Source of the DNA: an uncultured Alistipes sp. | Lineage (GTDB): Bacteria > Bacteroidota > Bacteroidia > Bacteroidales > Rikenellaceae | Length of the DNA: 53,018 nt | Direction: 5' to 3' | Assembly: GCA_945494785.1 (NCBI GenBank) | Contig: CALYVN010000004.1 | Span: forward strand, 1-53,018 | Part shown: positions 34,103 through 42,810 of the stretch, one piece after another | Layout: the number at the start of each line of letters is the position of its first letter | How positions within the stretch are numbered: the stretch's first letter is position 1 | Program-made: the position numbers and the translations under genes | The notes under the pieces: generated by a model | Seen by the model: the letters and a program-made list of their open reading frames with translations, nothing else | What the model was told of the DNA's origin: nothing | Database searches by the model: none

Positions 34103-35128
34103 ATGGAATTTACTGCGGAAATGATTGCCGGATTGCTCGGTGGAGAGGTCGTCGGCGATAAGAACGCAACGGTGCATACCGTATCGTCGATAGAGGATGG
34201 CAAAGCGGGTTCGCTGACCTATCTTGCCAATCCGAAATACGAACAATTCATCTATACTACAGGGTGTTCGATAGTGCTTGTCGGCAAGGAGTTCGTCCCT
34301 GCGGGCGAGATAAAGGCAACCCTCGTAAAGGTCGATGATGTAGGGCGTTGCGTGTTGAAATTGTTGGAGATGTACAACGCCATGAAACCTCAAAAGAGCG
34401 GTATCAGTCCGCGTGCATCCGTTTCGGAGAAGGCGCAGATTGGCAAAGATTGCTATATCGGCGACTTTGCGGTTATCGAGGCAGGCGCGAAAATCGGCGA
34501 CGGTGCCAAGATATACCCGCAGTGCTATGTAGGCGACGGTGTGAGCATCGGCGAAGGTACGAAACTCTATGCGGGAGTGAAGATATACGAAGACTGCCAT
34601 ATCGGCAAGCGTTGCATCGTGCATGCAGGAGCGGTTATCGGAGCGGACGGCTTCGGATTTGCGCCGAATGCCGAGGGCGGTTTCGACAAAATTCCGCAGT
34701 TGGGTAACGTGATTATCGAGGACGACGTGGAGATAGGTGCAAACACCTGCATCGACCGTGCGAAGACGGATTCGACGATTATCCGTCGCGGTGTGAAACT
34801 CGACAACCTTATCCAGATAGGCCACAACGTACAGATTGGCGAAAATACTGTTTCGTCGGCACAGATGGGTATTGCGGGAACTTCGCGCGTGGGTCGCAAC
34901 TGTTTCCTTGCGGGTCAGGTGGGCATAGCCGACCATATTACCGTGGGCGACTATGTCAAAATCGGCTCGCAGAGCGGTATCGACCGCGATATACCGTCGG
35001 GCGAAGTGCGCTTCGGCTCGCCTGCATTGACGGGTAAGAGTTACTACCGTTCGTTTGCTGTCTTCAAGGTGTTGCCGGAGTTGAGCAGACGGGTGGATCA
35101 ATTGGAGAAAAAGTTGAACAACAAATAA
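34103..35128 (+). CDS. lpxD: UDP-3-O-acylglucosamine N-acyltransferase
   Basis: 341-residue lipid A enzyme that adds the second acyl chain from acyl-ACP to UDP-3-O-acylglucosamine. After an N-terminal uridine-binding domain (about 1-100, SSIEDGKAGSLTYLANPKYE), residues about 105-310 are a left-handed beta helix of hexapeptide repeats (IGKDCYIGDFAVIEAGAKIG and so on). The catalytic histidine region is IGADGFGFAPNAEGGFDKIPQLG followed by LDNLIQIGHNVQIG. A C-terminal helix ends in a coiled tail (LSRRVDQLEKKL). Confirms an LPS-bearing outer membrane. Confidence 0.96.
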   Translation: MEFTAEMIAGLLGGEVVGDKNATVHTVSSIEDGKAGSLTYLANPKYEQFIYTTGCSIVLVGKEFVPAGEIKATLVKVDDVGRCVLKLLEMYNAMKPQKSGISPRASVSEKAQIGKDCYIGDFAVIEAGAKIGDGAKIYPQCYVGDGVSIGEGTKLYAGVKIYEDCHIGKRCIVHAGAVIGADGFGFAPNAEGGFDKIPQLGNVIIEDDVEIGANTCIDRAKTDSTIIRRGVKLDNLIQIGHNVQIGENTVSSAQMGIAGTSRVGRNCFLAGQVGIADHITVGDYVKIGSQSGIDRDIPSGEVRFGSPALTGKSYYRSFAVFKVLPELSRRVDQLEKKLNNK

Positions 35129-35140
35129 AAGGAGAAAATT

Positions 35141-36187
35141 ATGAAACGCATTACTCTGTTTGCAGCCGTATTGCTCGCAGTGGCAGGTTGCACCAACAAA
35201 AATCATTATGTCATCAACGGTACGGTCGGCAACATCGAGGGTACGGTCTATCTGCTCGACCACGAGCAGAAGGTTGTCGGCTCGACGGCTGTGGAGAACG
35301 GCGCGTTCCGTTTGGAGGGCGATGTCGAGGCAATCGATTTCCACTATCTCGCCACTTCTGCCGACGGCGAGGATGTATTTGCAACTTTGGTGTTGGAACC
35401 GGGTGTGATAACCGTTGCCGACGTCGAGGGCGAGGAGCGTAAGAGTGTTGCCGGTACGCCGTCCAACGATGCCAATGCCGCGCTGCGGACGAAATCGCAG
35501 GCTTTGATTGCCGAATACCGCGAGGCAGACGATGCTCGTCGCTCGCAGATTGTCGAGGAGTACGACAATTTGATGAAGGAGGCCTACGAGACCAATCGCG
35601 ACAATCTGTTCGGCGTATATCTGCTCGCTTCGGAGTTGGCTTACGACATGAGCGGAGAGGAGTTGCTTGCGGAATTGGACAAGTTGTCGCCTGCATTGCA
35701 ATCGTCGCGCATTGCCACCGACCTGCGCACACAGGCCGAGCAGCGTATCAAAACCGACATCGGCAAGCCTTACATCGATATCGAGCAGCCGAATGCCGCA
35801 GGCGAAACGGTGTCGTTGAAATCGGTGGTCGAGAATCCGGCAAACAAATATGTGTTGGTCGATTTTTGGGCTTCGTGGTGCGGTCCGTGCATGGGCGAAG
35901 TGCCGGAACTCGTGGCTGCATACAAAAAATACCACTCGCAGGGCATGGAGATTTACGGTGTGTCGTTCGACCGTAAGGCCGAAAATTGGACAGAGACCAT
36001 CAAAAAGCACGAGATGGCTTGGATAAATGTCAGCCTGCTCTCGTCGTTCGACAATCAGGCGGCAAAAGACTACTCGATACAGGCGATTCCGTCGAATGTC
36101 CTTATCGACTGCGCAACCGGTACCATCGTAGCCAAGAATCTGCGCGGCGAGGCTGTTGCGGAGAAATTCGCGGAGTTGTTCAAATAG
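35141..36187 (+). CDS. DUF4369/TlpA-like thioredoxin-fold lipoprotein
   Basis: 348-residue exported lipoprotein: signal with lipobox VAGC (C17), a beta-rich DUF4369-like N-terminal domain (about 22-110, HYVINGTVGNIEGTVYLLD), a helical linker (110-210) and a C-terminal AhpC/TSA-thioredoxin domain with WCGPC at 246-250 and the cis-proline loop IPSNVLID. Such proteins reduce or shuffle disulfides on the periplasmic side. Placed 12 bases after lpxD and 16 before ruvC, so co-transcribed with envelope and repair genes. Its partner is unknown. Confidence 0.88.
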   Translation: MKRITLFAAVLLAVAGCTNKNHYVINGTVGNIEGTVYLLDHEQKVVGSTAVENGAFRLEGDVEAIDFHYLATSADGEDVFATLVLEPGVITVADVEGEERKSVAGTPSNDANAALRTKSQALIAEYREADDARRSQIVEEYDNLMKEAYETNRDNLFGVYLLASELAYDMSGEELLAELDKLSPALQSSRIATDLRTQAEQRIKTDIGKPYIDIEQPNAAGETVSLKSVVENPANKYVLVDFWASWCGPCMGEVPELVAAYKKYHSQGMEIYGVSFDRKAENWTETIKKHEMAWINVSLLSSFDNQAAKDYSIQAIPSNVLIDCATGTIVAKNLRGEAVAEKFAELFK

Positions 36188-36203
36188 CCGTGCGCAGCAG
36201 GGT

Positions 36204-36809
36204 ATGGCGATATACCGCATTTTGGGCATCGACCCCGGTACCAATTATATGGGCTACGGAGTGTTGGAGATTGACGGGCGCGAGTTGAGTGCCGTCGTGT
36301 TGGGTGCGCTCGACCTGCATAAGATAGTCGATCCCTATGCCAAACTGCGCTATATTTTCGACATAGTCTGCCAACTCGTTGCAGATTACGAGCCAAGCGA
36401 AGTGGCGTTGGAGTCGCCATTTTTCGGCGAGAATGTGCAGAGTATGCTGAAATTGGGACGCGCTCAGGGCGTGGCTATGGCCGCAGCCCTGAGCCGTAAC
36501 AAAAGCGTGTTCGAATATGCTCCGACCCGCATCAAACAGGCGATAACAGGCTCGGGTGCGGCCTCGAAGGAGCAGGTGGCGGGAATCGTCATGCGTACAT
36601 TGAAAATCGATACTCCGCCGAAAAAGTTGGATGCAACCGACGGTATGGCTGTGGCGTTGTGCCACTATTTCATATCGACCAGCCCGATTGAAAAGGCTCT
36701 CGGCGCAGAGAGGGTCAAGGGCTTGGGAGGCGATAAACGCGCACGCAAGCGCGGTACGCAGTCGTGGGAGGCATTTCTGCGCGAAAATCCCGAGCGAGAA
36801 ATCAAATAA
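36204..36809 (+). CDS. ruvC: Holliday junction resolvase RuvC
   Basis: 201-residue endonuclease that cuts Holliday junctions with RuvAB. Acidic residues of the RNase H-like active site are visible: D10 (ILGIDPGTNYMGYGV), E in VALESPFFGENVQS, and the DATDGMAVALCHY pair. The start is the ATG at 36204 (MAIYRILGIDPG); upstream codons belong to the end of the previous gene's region. The C-terminal basic tail (GDKRARKRGTQSWEAFLREN) slightly exceeds the classic RuvC. Last gene before tRNA-Arg. Confidence 0.95.
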   Translation: MAIYRILGIDPGTNYMGYGVLEIDGRELSAVVLGALDLHKIVDPYAKLRYIFDIVCQLVADYEPSEVALESPFFGENVQSMLKLGRAQGVAMAAALSRNKSVFEYAPTRIKQAITGSGAASKEQVAGIVMRTLKIDTPPKKLDATDGMAVALCHYFISTSPIEKALGAERVKGLGGDKRARKRGTQSWEAFLRENPEREIK

Positions 36810-36872
36810 GGCGGTCGCAGGGTATATGTAACAGCGGACCAAAGAAAAGTATTATTTTTTTTACGGAATTAT

Positions 36873-36903
36873 TTTGCTATGTCGAAACTTTGCCCTATAT
36901 TTG
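36873..36903 (+). promoter_or_regulatory. Promoter of tRNA-Arg
   Basis: TTTG (36873-36876), 19-base spacer, TATATTTG (36896-36903); both boxes exact and the tRNA begins 13 bases below. Confidence 0.8.
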
Positions 36904-36915
36904 CACTCGCAATTC

Positions 36916-36989
36916 GGCTCCGTAGCTCAACTGAATAGAGTACTTGACTACGGATCAAGCGGTTACAGGTTTGAATCCTGTCGGAGTCA
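36916..36989 (+). tRNA. tRNA-Arg (anticodon ACG)
   Basis: 74-nt cloverleaf: acceptor GGCTCCG/CGGAGTC (one G-U), D arm GCTC/GAGT, anticodon arm CTTGA-CTACGGA-TCAAG with ACG, T arm ACAGG-TTTGAAT-CCTGT, discriminator A, CCA not encoded. A34 is normally deaminated to inosine by TadA. Confidence 0.94.
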
Positions 36990-36992
36990 CTG

Positions 36993-37027
36993 AAATCGGA
37001 AAGTTGGTAACGACTTTCCGATTTTTG
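36993..37027 (+). terminator. Terminator of tRNA-Arg
   Basis: Perfect 12-base-pair stem AAATCGGAAAGT/ACTTTCCGATTT followed by TTTG, 4 bases after the tRNA. Confidence 0.88.
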
Positions 37028-37173
37028 TTTGTGTATCTTCCGCCACACTTACCAGCGAGCCGCTATAATACTGCATCGTTTTTCGCCGTTGTCCTGCCGT
37101 TGTCCGTCTTTGGCATCCGAACATTTCCTGCCGTTGCGCTACATCGTCTGTCTGCGTCGTGCCTTATGACAAA

Positions 37174-37205
37174 CAAAGGCGCAATCCGTCGGGATTGCGC
37201 CTTTG
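37174..37205 (-). terminator. Terminator of susC-susD
   Basis: Perfect 14-base-pair stem CAAAGGCGCAATCC/GGATTGCGCCTTTG, loop of four, 22 bases after the susD stop; the minus strand continues TTTGTTTGT. The 146 bases between this and the tRNA-Arg terminator hold nothing recognisable. Confidence 0.8.
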
Positions 37206-37227
37206 GCTATTACAGTGTGGCAGGATT

Positions 37228-39093
37228 CTACCAACCGTGGTTCTGTCCGAGGTCAGGGTTCAGCGTATTTGCCGAATCCGGAATCGGATGAACATACATG
37301 CGGTCGTTCCACTCCAACTTGTAGTTGTAGAGGATGAAGCCGTGCGACTCTTCCGAGAAGGCGTAGTTGGTGTCGGCTGTCTTGTTGGATATAGGGAAGC
37401 CCATACCGGTCTTAGGCTTGGTGCCGCCGACCGGGAAGGTATATTTGCTTCCGTTGAACATCAAACCCTTTTCGGCCTCTTCCGGTGTTACCCAGATGCC
37501 GCGCCAAGCTTTGTTGTCGGTGTCGCGATTAACCACAACATCGCCGCAGTGCCAACGATAGATATCGTCTATACGCAGATTCTCCAAAGCCATTTCGCAA
37601 ACGCGCTCACGACGGATTTCGAGTTTGACGGCGTCGTTGAGGTTGTAGTAGTTGGCAAGCCATGGATCGACTGTCGTAGGCAGCGTCTTGGCAGCAGTCT
37701 CCTCGATACCGGCACGAGCACGCAGTTCGCCGATGGTTGCAGCCCAAATATCCGATGTCATTTGACCGAGTTCTGCCTTTGCCTCGGCATAGTTCAACAG
37801 TACTTCGGCATAACGGAAGATAGGAATGTCGTTGTCGGCACGACCTTTGGAGAAGTTCTCCTCGCGCTCGATGCTCCACTTGATGAAGTTGTAGCCTGTG
37901 TAGGTGTAGGAACTCATATAAGCGCCCTTCGGAGCAACGGTGCCGTTGGTTGCGGTATAAGTCCAACCCGGAACGGTGTGGCCGTCGTCATTGACAACCT
38001 CGCCGTGATTGACCGTATTGACCAGACGATAGTCGCGGTTCTTGAACTCTTCGTTGAGCGACACTTTACCCTCGTGGGTGATAGGGGTGCCGTCGAGGTT
38101 GAGGAACATATTGACATACGTCTTGGTCGGAGCAGGCTGCTGGTCGTAAGTACCCGAGTTTACACGCCAAGTGAGTTCGTGCGTAACTGCAAGGTTGTAG
38201 TCGTATTCGCGTACCCAGATGGCCTCCTTGCTCGACAGCAGGTCGGTGTTGCGCCAAATCTTGGCGAAGCAACCGTTGGCTGTATCCCAAGGCGAACCTT
38301 TGGTCAGCGAGAACGTACCGTCCATCAACGCTTCGCAAGCCGAAGCACACTCGTTCAACAAATCCTCTGCCGACTCGTAGTTGCCCTTCCAAGGCTCGTT
38401 GGTCGAAGGATTTACGGCGTGATACTTGCGGTAAGTACCCTCGTAAAGACACATACGGGCTTTGAGAGCAAGAGCGACGTATTTGTTGATGACATGCTCA
38501 TAGCCTTTGTACAACATGTTGGAGCATGCGAAATTCAAATCTTCGAGCAGATGGTGGAACAACTCCTCGCGATCGGTACGCGGAGCGTTGAGAATCTCTG
38601 TCTCGGATATCGAGAGCGCATGGTCGGTCCAAGGTACATCGCCGAAGGTGCGCAGTTTCGCATAATAGAGATATGCTCTCCAAAAACGACCTACACCCTC
38701 GTAGTGGTTGTAAACCTCGCCTTTGATATTGTTGCGGCTGTTAGGCAGTTTGTCGAGCAGAATGTTTGCACGACGGATGCCACGCCAACTCGAAATATCC
38801 CAACCGCCTTGTTTGTTGGAACCCCAAACACCCGGACGATTGTAGTCCTCGGAGGTCTTGGTGCAGACGAAATCGCAATAGCGGTCGCCGTCGAGACCTA
38901 CTGCAATGGCATCGGGAGTATAGTTGTGTATCATGCCGTTGGTGTAGAGGATAAGTTCGTTCTCCGACTTGAAGAATTTGCTCGCTTCGACTTTGTCGAT
39001 AGGATCGGCGGAGAGGAACTTCTCGCACGATACGCCCGAGAAGGCTACCGTTGCAACCAATACGGCTTTTATGTATTTCATTGTGTTTTTCAT
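37228..39093 (-). CDS. SusD/RagB family outer-membrane nutrient-binding lipoprotein
   Basis: 621-residue surface lipoprotein that forms the lid over its SusC partner and captures a glycan or other ligand. Lipobox GVSC puts the lipid on C23; an ATG four codons inside is an alternative start. SusD features are visible: WRGIRRANILLDKLP, RFWRAYLYYAKLRTFGDVPW, the TPR-like ALKARMCLYEGTYRKYH, and RYAEVLLNYAEAKAELGQ followed by IRRERVCEMALENLRIDDIYRW. It follows susC by 16 bases. No glycoside hydrolase, sulfatase or regulator accompanies the pair here, so the ligand is unknown. Confidence 0.96.
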   Translation of the reverse strand: MKNTMKYIKAVLVATVAFSGVSCEKFLSADPIDKVEASKFFKSENELILYTNGMIHNYTPDAIAVGLDGDRYCDFVCTKTSEDYNRPGVWGSNKQGGWDISSWRGIRRANILLDKLPNSRNNIKGEVYNHYEGVGRFWRAYLYYAKLRTFGDVPWTDHALSISETEILNAPRTDREELFHHLLEDLNFACSNMLYKGYEHVINKYVALALKARMCLYEGTYRKYHAVNPSTNEPWKGNYESAEDLLNECASACEALMDGTFSLTKGSPWDTANGCFAKIWRNTDLLSSKEAIWVREYDYNLAVTHELTWRVNSGTYDQQPAPTKTYVNMFLNLDGTPITHEGKVSLNEEFKNRDYRLVNTVNHGEVVNDDGHTVPGWTYTATNGTVAPKGAYMSSYTYTGYNFIKWSIEREENFSKGRADNDIPIFRYAEVLLNYAEAKAELGQMTSDIWAATIGELRARAGIEETAAKTLPTTVDPWLANYYNLNDAVKLEIRRERVCEMALENLRIDDIYRWHCGDVVVNRDTDNKAWRGIWVTPEEAEKGLMFNGSKYTFPVGGTKPKTGMGFPISNKTADTNYAFSEESHGFILYNYKLEWNDRMYVHPIPDSANTLNPDLGQNHGW

Positions 39094-39109
39094 AATTGTT
39101 TCCTCCGTT

Positions 39110-42100
39110 TTAGAATGTTATATTCAGACCGAAAGTGAATGTTTTGAGCATAGGGTAACTGTAACCCTGGCCATGTCCAGACAGACCGGTCTTGTAGTTG
39201 TCGCCACGGAAGTCGGTATCGCCGTAGTCGATGACCTCAGGGTCGAACAACTTGGTGTGCTTGAACATAGGCGAGTGAGTGAACAGGTTCTCCATCGAGA
39301 GGTAGATGCGCAGACGCTCGATGTGAGCCTTACGGGTCAGTTTCTGAGGGAACGTGTAATCAATCGTGATGTTCTTGATGCGGACATACGAAGCATCCTG
39401 CAAATAGTAGTCGTTCTCGTAGGTCAGAGGACCGACGTTACGGTTGGCCGAATAGCCGACTTGACGAGTGAAGTAAGCACCCGGGTTGAGAACTTTCCAA
39501 TTCTCGGTCGAGTAATCCATGCGGACACCATCCGAAACGTGGAGTTTAGGCAACTCGCCGTAAGGACGGTTGTACATACCCCAGAACAGACCCGAATCGG
39601 TGCTCGGATACCAGTCGCGTTTGCCGACACCCTGAATGAATACGCTCAAACCGATGCCGTTCCACGATGCTGCGAGGTTGATACCGTAGTTGTAGCGCGG
39701 AGTTGCGTTACCGATACGCTCCAAATCGCCGTGGTCGGACAAAGTGGCTTTGCCGTAACCGATTTTCTGGTCGTCGTTGAGGTCGAGGAAACGAAGGTCG
39801 CCTGCGAATGCCTTGAAGTTGGAGCCGTTCTTGTGGAATGTATCCTGTACCCAAGCGGCAGCCTCTTCATTGTCGAGGAAGTAGCCTTTGGTGCGGAAGC
39901 CCCAGATTTCGCCGAGTTCCTTGCCTTTGTAATAGTTGTAGATGTCGCCGTTGGCATTGTAGAAGTCATTGACCCAAGTACGGCTGTCCCATACGCTTAC
40001 ACGGACGCTGTAATTGAAGTCCTTGCCACCTGCCTTGAACGAATCGCGCCATGCGAGGGTAGCCTCCCAACCGCGTGTCTTCAACGAACCGTAGTTGCCC
40101 TTAGGCGACTCGTCGCCGAGAATCTGCGGATAATCCGGACCGGTTACGAGCAAATCGTTGGTGAAACGCCAATAGTAGTCGAACGAACCCGACAAACGAC
40201 TGCGGAAGAGGTCGAAATCGACACCGAGGTCGTAAGTGGTTACGGTCTCCCAAGTCAGGTTGTTAGGAATCATGGATGCGGCGTTGGTGTAGTAGAACTT
40301 TTGGCCGTTGATGAGCATACCCGACTTGCTTGCGCTCATAAGTTCGAGGAACGAATATGGGTCGATGGAAGCATTGCCGAGCGAGCCGACATTGGCGCGA
40401 ATCTTGAAGTTGTCGAGCCAACTCTTGGACCATTGCATCCAAGGCTCCTCCGACAGGCGCCAACCAATCGAACCCGAAGGGAAGAATCCCCACTGCTTGT
40501 TGGTCGGGAAGAGCGACGAACCGTCGTAGCGGCATGCGAACTCGAAGATATAACGGTTGAGCAACGTGTAGTTGATACGGCCGAATACGCCGACCATCTT
40601 CTTGTCGTAACCGTCGTCCTGAATGGTGTATTCATCGCTGCTCATCCACTCGAAGTTAGGCATGTTGTCGTAGAGCAGACCCAAACGCTTGATGTAGAGA
40701 CGGCGATAGTTGGTCTTCTCGATGTTCCAACCCAAAACGACGTTCAGGTTGTGGTTGTCGCCGAGTTTCGGAGTCCAAGTGCCGACGATGTTCGAAGCGA
40801 CATAGTCGGTGTTGTAGCGGTAATCCTCTTTGTAGGAGGTGGAGTTGTACGACTCGATACCCGTAGGGGATGTGTAACCGCTTGCGATAGGGCTCACGCG
40901 ATTGCGCTGCGTGCGAATACCTTTGTACGAGAAGTCGGCAGTGAATTTCAGGACATCCTTGATAGGCTCGATGGTGAGCGTGGTGGTGTTCACCACGTTC
41001 AACTTGTTGTCCTCCTGATAAGCCAAATCCTTCTTGAACAAATCGTAGCAGAGCGAAGCACCGTAGAACGTGCTTGTGCCGTCCTCGTTGTACGGAGTAT
41101 ATACCGGCTGACCGCGCATCTCAATCTGACGGCCGATAGGGTATTCGCCACCGACAACCATAGGCTGGTGATATTTGTTCTTGAAGAGAGTGGTGTTGTT
41201 GGTAATCTTCAACCATTTGGTAATCGCTACATCTCCCTTTGCACGCAGGTTGTACGAGTCGAATTTCTCGTTGCCTACCTTATATATACCGTCTTGGTTG
41301 AAGTATTTGCCCGAGATTACGAACGATGCACGATCGTTGGCTCCGCTGATGCTCAAATTGTGGGTATGACCGAAACTTGTGTTCTTGTAGAAGAGTTTGT
41401 ACCAGTTGGTGCTACCGTAATAAGCATAGTTGTCTTTGCCAGGGAACGTGCCGTAAGGATTCTTGTAGTTTTCGTACTCCTTATCGGTGGCACGCTTGCG
41501 GAACTCTCTGTGATAATCGTCCGAGTAGGTGTTCGCACGGTTGTTGATGTTCGACGGTGCTTTACCCGACGAGGTAGGGGTCTTGGTGTCGTTCGTGAAG
41601 AACTGCACGAAGTTGTCCAACCATGTCAGACCATCGGTAACGACCTCGTCTTCCGCCTTTACGGTACGGCTGTGGATGGAAACGGCACCGTTGTAGGTAA
41701 CCGAAATCTTATCCTTACGGGCGTTCTTGGTCGTAACGAGGATAACGCCGAATGCACCGCGGGCACCGTAAACGGCAGCCGAAGCGGCATCTTTCAGCAC
41801 GGATACGCTCTCGATGTCGTCAGGATTGACGGTCGTAAGGTCGCCCTCCACGCCGTCGATGAGTATGAGTGCGCTACCGCCTTGTCCGATGGAACGGTGA
41901 GCACCTGTTGCCGAACTTGCCTTGGAACGGGTGTCGTAAGAAGTCTGACCGCCACGGATGTAGATTTGACCTTGGTGAGTCGGTTTACCATCGACCTGAA
42001 TGATGTTCAAGCCCGGTATCATACCCTGCAACGAACGGGTTACGTTGGCATTGGAACGACTTTCGATTGCATCGCCGTCCAAAGTCTCGACTGCACCCAC

Positions 42101-42541
42101 CAACTGGGTCTTTTTCAGCGTACCGTAACCTACAACCACGACGTCGTTGATGGCTTGTGCCTCTTCGACCATGGTTATATCGATTGCTGTGCGATTGTCG
42201 ATTGAGAGTTTTTGGTCTGTGTAGCCGATGTAGGAGAATACGATTGTGCCATCGGCAGGAGCAGTAATGGAATAGGAACCATCGGCTTCGGTAATTGTAC
42301 CGTTCGATGTGCCGTCGATATAAACGGATACGCCTACGAGTGGTTGTCCTGCGGAGTCTTTTACGACACCCTTTACGACGACATTGTTACCAACTTGGGC
42401 TGCGGAAAATCCCCCCCCCATGTTGGGTTGTGCAACGCTCTCGTTTGCGGTTGCCAATGCAGGTGCGGCGATAAATGCCAACATTGCGGCAGCAACGGCA
42501 AGAGTTTTGCATTTGGTGTTTAGCAGTAAATTTGGTTTCAT
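39110..42541 (-). CDS. SusC/RagA family TonB-linked outer-membrane transporter
   Basis: 1143-residue outer-membrane transporter energised by TonB. A signal peptide (about 1-30, ending APALA) is followed by a carboxypeptidase-regulatory-like domain (about 56-130, VVKGVVKDSAGQPLVGVSVYIDG), the plug (DVVVVGYGTLKKTQLVGAVETL to SVLKDAASAAVYGARGAFGVILVTTK, the SusC signature) and a C-terminal 22-strand barrel ending TFTFGLNITF. No STN domain, so direct anti-sigma signalling is not indicated. Codons 42-44 lie in a run of nine G. The leader is long (about 145 bases below the -7 box) and contains a hairpin. Confidence 0.97.
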   Translation of the reverse strand: MKPNLLLNTKCKTLAVAAAMLAFIAAPALATANESVAQPNMGGGFSAAQVGNNVVVKGVVKDSAGQPLVGVSVYIDGTSNGTITEADGSYSITAPADGTIVFSYIGYTDQKLSIDNRTAIDITMVEEAQAINDVVVVGYGTLKKTQLVGAVETLDGDAIESRSNANVTRSLQGMIPGLNIIQVDGKPTHQGQIYIRGGQTSYDTRSKASSATGAHRSIGQGGSALILIDGVEGDLTTVNPDDIESVSVLKDAASAAVYGARGAFGVILVTTKNARKDKISVTYNGAVSIHSRTVKAEDEVVTDGLTWLDNFVQFFTNDTKTPTSSGKAPSNINNRANTYSDDYHREFRKRATDKEYENYKNPYGTFPGKDNYAYYGSTNWYKLFYKNTSFGHTHNLSISGANDRASFVISGKYFNQDGIYKVGNEKFDSYNLRAKGDVAITKWLKITNNTTLFKNKYHQPMVVGGEYPIGRQIEMRGQPVYTPYNEDGTSTFYGASLCYDLFKKDLAYQEDNKLNVVNTTTLTIEPIKDVLKFTADFSYKGIRTQRNRVSPIASGYTSPTGIESYNSTSYKEDYRYNTDYVASNIVGTWTPKLGDNHNLNVVLGWNIEKTNYRRLYIKRLGLLYDNMPNFEWMSSDEYTIQDDGYDKKMVGVFGRINYTLLNRYIFEFACRYDGSSLFPTNKQWGFFPSGSIGWRLSEEPWMQWSKSWLDNFKIRANVGSLGNASIDPYSFLELMSASKSGMLINGQKFYYTNAASMIPNNLTWETVTTYDLGVDFDLFRSRLSGSFDYYWRFTNDLLVTGPDYPQILGDESPKGNYGSLKTRGWEATLAWRDSFKAGGKDFNYSVRVSVWDSRTWVNDFYNANGDIYNYYKGKELGEIWGFRTKGYFLDNEEAAAWVQDTFHKNGSNFKAFAGDLRFLDLNDDQKIGYGKATLSDHGDLERIGNATPRYNYGINLAASWNGIGLSVFIQGVGKRDWYPSTDSGLFWGMYNRPYGELPKLHVSDGVRMDYSTENWKVLNPGAYFTRQVGYSANRNVGPLTYENDYYLQDASYVRIKNITIDYTFPQKLTRKAHIERLRIYLSMENLFTHSPMFKHTKLFDPEVIDYGDTDFRGDNYKTGLSGHGQGYSYPMLKTFTFGLNITF
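42411..42419 (-). repeat. G9 homopolymer inside susC
   Basis: Nine C on the plus strand (nine G in the susC message) cover codons 42-44 (M-G-G-G-F), 11 residues after the predicted signal cleavage. The longest G/C run I see in the window. A one-base slip would frame-shift susC near residue 44. Confidence 0.9.
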
Positions 42542-42583
42542 AAAGATTTTTTTAAGTTTTGTGTTTAGGTTTGTTTTGATGTG

Positions 42584-42602
42584 CTGCCCGAAGTACGGGC
42601 AG
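42584..42602 (-). promoter_or_regulatory. Leader hairpin of susC
   Basis: Perfect stem CTGCCCG/CGGGCAG with a five-base loop, 43-61 bases above the susC start within the long 5' leader. G/C-rich in an otherwise A/T-rich region. Possible RNA-level control; function unknown. Confidence 0.5.
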
Positions 42603-42687
42603 GAATTGATGGGTGTGTCTGTTTTTTTAAGAAATGGGTTTTTAAGGTTAGTAAATATTTTAATTATAATGTTTAGTTTCCTATATA

Positions 42688-42695
42688 CAAAGATA
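42688..42695 (-). promoter_or_regulatory. -7 element for susC-susD
   Basis: Minus-strand TATCTTTG (exact TAnnTTTG) with no TTTG at -33. Instead the interrupted inverted repeat AAGAAA..CGATA..TATCG..TTTCTT (42695-42726) lies there, so an activator may be needed (inference). Confidence 0.5.
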
Positions 42696-42750
42696 AGAAA
42701 AAAGCGATATGGTTGTATCGTTTCTTAAAAAATATTTACCGGATTTTATT

Positions 42751-42785
42751 AAAAAAAACGACGCTGGTCATTGATGCCTGCGTCG
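42751..42785 (-). terminator. Terminator of the alpha/beta hydrolase gene
   Basis: Stem CGACGC/GCGTCG extended by two G-C pairs past a T-T mismatch, followed by eight T on the minus strand, 25 bases after the stop codon. Confidence 0.85.
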
Positions 42786-42810
42786 CCTGTATTTGTTGCG
42801 GATGCGGATG

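Noticed and set aside
33968..36244. Long minus-strand open frame opposite lpxD and the thioredoxin lipoprotein.
   Set aside because: Antisense shadow over two confidently assigned genes; no motif of its own.
38969..42205. Open frame of more than 1000 codons opposite susC.
   Set aside because: Antisense to an unmistakable SusC, with the same codon-bias origin. It has repetitive Val/Arg-rich composition and no recognisable domain.
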